Assembly (NCBI GenBank): GCA_913058025.1
Contig: CAJXPN010000086.1
Span: 1 to 9,638 of the forward strand
Source: an uncultured Myxococcales bacterium
GTDB lineage: Bacteria; Myxococcota_A; Bradymonadia; Bradymonadales; Bradymonadaceae
DNA: 9,638 nucleotides
Direction: 5' to 3'
In this document: piece by piece, positions 6,782-9,638 of the stretch
Position numbering within the stretch: the first letter of the stretch is position 1
How the letters are laid out: each line of letters opens with the position of its first letter
Notes under the pieces: model-generated
Databases searched by the model: none
The model's input: the letters and a program-made list of their open reading frames with translations, nothing else
Told to the model about the DNA's origin: nothing
Made by a program: the position numbers and the translations under genes

Positions 6782-6802
6782 GCATCGGGCGCAACCCGAT
6801 GT
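6782..6802 (-). terminator. Stem-loop just after the argD-like gene
   Basis: CATCGGG (6783-6789) pairs with CCCGATG (6795-6801) over a 5-base loop, with a G-T pair possible outside. On the minus strand it begins 13 bases after the aminotransferase stop (6815-6817). It is placed as a terminator would be, but no T-run follows, so it may only reduce read-through into the J gene. Confidence 0.5.
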
Positions 6803-6814
6803 CCACATGATTGC

Positions 6815-8032
6815 TCAAGCCGCGCGCGAGGCGCTCCAGCGGGTCAGCGCCCTCTCGACGCGCTCGAGCGCCATCTCGACGTGCCCCGCGTTGACGATCA
6901 GCGGCGGCACGAACCGGAGCGTGTGGCCGCCCGCGGTGTTGATGAGCAGTCCCTCCTCTCGACACAGCAGCGAGATCTCACCGGCGGCCTCTCCAACCTC
7001 GGCCCCCACCATGAGGCCGCGGCCGCGGACGTCCTTGATGACGTCGAAGCGCTCGGCGAGCGACCTCAAGCCATCCATCAGTGCCTCGCCCTGGCGCGTC
7101 GCGTTCCCGCAGAGGTCATCCTCTTCGATCACGGCGAGCACCTCACGGGAGACCGCAGACACGAGCGGGTTGCCGCCGTATGTCGTGGCGTGGCTGCCGC
7201 GCGTCCACCCATGGAAGGCGCGCTCGGTCGCCAGCGTCGCGCCGATCGGCACGCCACCGCCGAGCGCCTTCGCCAGGCACATGATGTCGGGCTCGACCCC
7301 GTAGCCTTGATGCGCGAAGAGAGACCCCGTGCGCCCGACGCCCGCCTGGACCTCGTCGAAGATCAGCAACGCGCCGACCTCGTCGCACAGCGCCCTGATC
7401 CCCTCGAGGAACCCCGGCGCCGCCGGGCGCACGCCGCCCTCCCCTTGCACCGGCTCCAGCATCACCGCGGCCGTCCGCTCGCCGACGACCGCCCGGAAGC
7501 TCTCCAGGTCGTTGTAGTCGGCGTACAGGAACCCGGGGAGCATGGGGCCGAAGCCCTCGTGGTACTTGGGTTGGCCGGTCGCCGATAGCGCGCCGTAGGT
7601 GCGCCCGTGGAAGGAGTACCGCGCGGTCACGATCTCGATGCGCTCGGGGGCCTCGGCCACGGCGTACTGCCAGCGGCGCGCGAGCTTGATCGCCCCCTCG
7701 TTGGCCTCCGCGCCCGAGTTGCACAGAAACACGCGGTCGGCGAAGCAGCGCTGAGTGAGCGCCTCCATCAGCTCGATCTGCTCCCGCGTGTAGAACATGT
7801 TCGACACGTGGAGCAGGCGCTCGGACTGGCGGCGGATCACCTCTATGATCCTGGGGTGCTTGTAGCCCAGGCAGTTCACCGCGATGCCCGCGACGAAGTC
7901 GAGGTACTTCGTGCCCTCGGAGTCCCACAACCAGACACCCTCGCCGTGGTCCAGCAAGAACTGGGCGGGTGCATACGATGGCGAGTTCGTCTTCGCCCCA
8001 ATCTCGAGCAATTCGTCGGCGTTCCTGGTCAT
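6815..8032 (-). CDS. argD: Acetylornithine/ornithine aminotransferase (class III, PLP)
   Basis: 405 residues, the usual ArgD length. It transfers an amino group from glutamate to N-acetylglutamate semialdehyde in arginine synthesis, or runs the related ornithine/succinylornithine reaction. Visible motifs: NSGAEANEGAIKLAR (105-119) for the PLP phosphate, FHGRTYGALSATGQPKY (141-157), the aspartate in LIFDEVQAGVGRTG (D226) that pairs with the PLP ring nitrogen, the Schiff-base lysine in CLAKALGGGVPIG (K255), and TTYGGNPL (283-290). The open frame continues upstream to 8248, but that would overlap hslU. The ATG at 8032 has a strong ribosome binding site and gives the family length. It follows hslU after 121 bases. 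ArgD, ornithine aminotransferase and AstC are hard to separate by motif; arginine synthesis is favoured because hslU lies near arg genes in some Deltaproteobacteria. Confidence 0.9.
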   Translation of the reverse strand: MTRNADELLEIGAKTNSPSYAPAQFLLDHGEGVWLWDSEGTKYLDFVAGIAVNCLGYKHPRIIEVIRRQSERLLHVSNMFYTREQIELMEALTQRCFADRVFLCNSGAEANEGAIKLARRWQYAVAEAPERIEIVTARYSFHGRTYGALSATGQPKYHEGFGPMLPGFLYADYNDLESFRAVVGERTAAVMLEPVQGEGGVRPAAPGFLEGIRALCDEVGALLIFDEVQAGVGRTGSLFAHQGYGVEPDIMCLAKALGGGVPIGATLATERAFHGWTRGSHATTYGGNPLVSAVSREVLAVIEEDDLCGNATRQGEALMDGLRSLAERFDVIKDVRGRGLMVGAEVGEAAGEISLLCREEGLLINTAGGHTLRFVPPLIVNAGHVEMALERVERALTRWSASRAA

Positions 8033-8037
8033 GGTCG

Positions 8038-8043
8038 CCCTCC
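8038..8043 (-). promoter_or_regulatory. Ribosome binding site of the argD-like gene
   Basis: GGAGGG on the minus strand, 5 bases before the ATG at 8032. It decides the start against the 72-codon upstream extension of the same open frame, which runs into hslU. Confidence 0.8.
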
Positions 8044-8153
8044 GGCGGTCTGGGTCTCTTACTCTCGTGCCACGAGCGCACTGACGCCGCCCATTCCGAC
8101 CGGCTCCGTGCGCGCCCGAGCATACACGCATCGGGGCGGCGAGGCGACGCGAC

Positions 8154-9566
8154 TCAGAGGATGTAGCGCGAGAGGTCGCCGTCCTCAAGCACGCCATCGA
8201 GCCGGCCGCGCACGTACTGTGTCGTGACGTTGAAGGAGTCCAGGCCAAGCTCGGGGGCGTCGAAGGCGAGCTCGTCGAAGACGAGCTCCATGATCGTGTG
8301 GAGCCGGCGCGCGCCGATGTCCTCGAGCGAGGTGTTCGCCCTGCACGCGATGGCCGCGATCTCGGCGATCGCGGCGTCGTCGAAGCTCACGCACAGGCCC
8401 TCCGTCTCGAGCAGGGCCGCGTACTGGCGAGTGAGCGCGTTACGCGGCTCGGTCAGGATCCGCTCGAAGTCGCGCTGGCTCAAGCTGTGGAGTTCGACGC
8501 GGACGGGGAAGCGCCCCTGCATCTCGGGGATGAGGTCGGACGGGCTCGCGGTGTGGAAGGCGCCGGCGGCGATGAAGAGCACGTGGTCGGTCTTGACCAC
8601 GCCATACTTCGTGGTGACCGAGGACCCCTCGATGATGGGCAGCAGATCGCGCTGGACGCCTTGGCGCGAGACGTCGGGGCCGTGCCCCGACTCCGCGCCC
8701 GTGATCTTGTCGATCTCGTCGAGGAAGATGATCCCGGACTGCTCGGTGCGCTCGAGCGCGCGCTCGACGACGCGGTCCATGTCGACGAGCCGCTCGGTCT
8801 CGCGCGTGCGCAGGACGCGGCGCGCGTCGCGCACACGCAGTCGCTTCTTCTTGTGCTGTTTGGGCAGGATGCCCATCCCCTCGAAGACCGAGCCGAGCTC
8901 CCGGCGCCCTCCCGAGAGCGCGTCCCCGAGCGGGTGAGACTCGGTGACCTCGATCTCGACGTACTCGTCGTCGAGGTCCCCCTGGCGCAGACGCTGGCGG
9001 AGCAGGTCGATCTTGCCGACGGTGATCTCCTCGCGCTGTACGACCCCGTCGTCGCCGACGATGAAGGCCTTGCGGTCCTCGTCTTCCTCGTCGAGCACGA
9101 GCGGGCGCCGCGTGGGCGTGGCGAGGTCCTCGAGGAGCTCGACGAGGACGTCCTCGGCGTACTCGCGCGAGCGCGCGGCCACGCGGCGAGACTCCTCGCC
9201 CTTGACCAGCTCGACGGCGAGCTCGACGAGGTCCCGGACCATCGACTCGACGTCTCGCCCGACGTAGCCGATCTCGGTGAACTTCGAGGCCTCGACCTTG
9301 AGGAACGGCGCGCGCGCGAGGCGCGCGAGCCGGCGAGCGATCTCGGTCTTGCCGACCCCTGTGGGGCCGATGAGGATGATGTTCTTGGGGTGGATCTCGT
9401 CACGCAGATCCTCGGAGACGCGCTGGCGACGCCAGCGGTTGCGCAGGGCGACTGCGACCGCGCGCTTGGCCTCACGCTGTCCGACGACGTAGCGGTCGAG
9501 TTCGGCGACGATCTCCCTGGGAGTGAGCCCCCCAGGATCGAGGTCATGTGCGAAGGTGTCGTCCAC
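8154..9566 (-). CDS. hslU: ATP-dependent protease ATPase subunit HslU (ClpY)
   Basis: 470 residues, slightly longer than E. coli HslU (443). This AAA+ unfoldase feeds substrates to the HslV peptidase in the cytoplasm. Visible: LDRYVVGQREAKRAVAVALRNRWRR (23-47), Walker A GPTGVGKT (67-74), pore loop GYVG (100-103), the I-domain insertion (about 110-245, D/E-rich near 158-164), Walker B IIFLDEID (279-286), TDHVLFIAAGAFH (327-339), the RNALTR block (375-380), and the C-terminal DLSRYIL (464-470), which in the family docks on HslV. All key residues are present, so it should be active. The start is a GTG at 9566 with GGAG (9575-9572) 5 bases upstream. hslV normally precedes hslU; only 23 bases of insert remain upstream, so it is not seen. 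The stop is followed by a 121-base gap with no clear terminator. Confidence 0.97.
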   Translation of the reverse strand: MDDTFAHDLDPGGLTPREIVAELDRYVVGQREAKRAVAVALRNRWRRQRVSEDLRDEIHPKNIILIGPTGVGKTEIARRLARLARAPFLKVEASKFTEIGYVGRDVESMVRDLVELAVELVKGEESRRVAARSREYAEDVLVELLEDLATPTRRPLVLDEEDEDRKAFIVGDDGVVQREEITVGKIDLLRQRLRQGDLDDEYVEIEVTESHPLGDALSGGRRELGSVFEGMGILPKQHKKKRLRVRDARRVLRTRETERLVDMDRVVERALERTEQSGIIFLDEIDKITGAESGHGPDVSRQGVQRDLLPIIEGSSVTTKYGVVKTDHVLFIAAGAFHTASPSDLIPEMQGRFPVRVELHSLSQRDFERILTEPRNALTRQYAALLETEGLCVSFDDAAIAEIAAIACRANTSLEDIGARRLHTIMELVFDELAFDAPELGLDSFNVTTQYVRGRLDGVLEDGDLSRYIL

Positions 9567-9571
9567 GTGTG

Positions 9572-9575
9572 CTCC
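9572..9575 (-). promoter_or_regulatory. Ribosome binding site of hslU
   Basis: GGAG on the minus strand, 5 bases before the GTG start at 9566. It supports the non-ATG start, since no in-frame ATG is visible in the 23 insert bases upstream. Confidence 0.6.
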
Positions 9576-9589
9576 GGGTGCTACGACGC

Positions 9590-9638
9590 CTGTCTCTTAT
9601 ACACATCTGACGCTGCCGACGATCTACTCTGTGTAGAT
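9590..9638 (-). other. Nextera library adapter, inverted copy
   Basis: Reverse complement of the left end. Positions 9590-9608 are the Tn5 mosaic end (CTGTCTCTTATACACATCT), 9609-9622 the read-1 overhang, 9623-9630 the complement of the same i5 index (TCTACTCT), and 9631-9638 the complement of the P5 oligo end. Biological sequence stops at 9589. The two ends form an artificial terminal inverted repeat of 48 bases. Confidence 0.98.

Noticed and set aside
8033..8153. Terminator or promoter between hslU and argD
   Set aside because: Only a 5-bp stem (8064-8076) and an isolated TATGCT without a -35 partner are visible, too weak to call.
8033..8248. 72-codon N-terminal extension of the argD-like gene
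   Set aside because: It overlaps the end of hslU, resembles no aminotransferase sequence, and the ATG at 8032 has a strong ribosome binding site.
30..9608. Tn5 mosaic ends at both termini read as a transposon with terminal inverted repeats
   Set aside because: They continue into the read-1 overhang, an i5 index and P5 sequence, so they are library adapters. No transposase gene is present.

Overview
The window is one DNA molecule of about 9.54 kb (49-9589) enclosed by the same Nextera read-1 adapter at both ends in opposite orientation. It is not a natural element. The outer 48-49 bases are library sequence, and both terminal genes are cut off by the tagmentation sites. The insert is GC-rich (roughly two thirds, by eye) and densely coding. 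Protein features point to a myxobacterium-like organism (Myxococcota / Deltaproteobacteria in the old sense): an HD-GYP-derived protein with the C-terminal extension I associate with that group, a large acidic repeat protein beside a DnaK paralogue, and hslU beside an arginine gene. The lineage is an inference from gene style, not from a marker gene.

Layout: a truncated + strand gene (49-716) encodes the end of a degenerate HD-GYP domain protein. It converges on a block of five minus-strand genes, and a strong stem-loop (742-777) lies between them. Reading the minus strand in transcription order, the genes are hslU (9566-8154), an argD-like acetylornithine/ornithine aminotransferase (8032-6815), a J-domain protein with an N-terminal winged-helix-like domain and C-terminal TPR-like repeats (6672-5527), a DnaK paralogue (5421-3610), and a 928-residue acidic repeat protein (3567-781).

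HslU and ArgD look like ordinary housekeeping genes. The interesting part is 781-6672, which looks like a dedicated Hsp70 module: J protein, Hsp70, and a disordered acidic protein that may be client or scaffold. The J protein and the acidic protein carry what looks like the same ~50-residue winged-helix-like domain at opposite ends, N-terminal in one and C-terminal in the other, with the DnaK gene between them. The acidic protein has seven clear copies of a motif with core GPSIEE, which resembles the GPTIEEVD tail of eukaryotic cytosolic Hsp70, while the DnaK encoded here has lost the usual acidic tail. SglK of Myxococcus xanthus, a DnaK homologue needed for social motility and extracellular matrix, is a precedent for specialised DnaK paralogues in such bacteria. 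Whether this module is its counterpart cannot be decided from sequence alone.

No rRNA, tRNA, CRISPR array or insertion sequence is visible. Apart from the adapters there is no gene-free stretch longer than about 140 bases.
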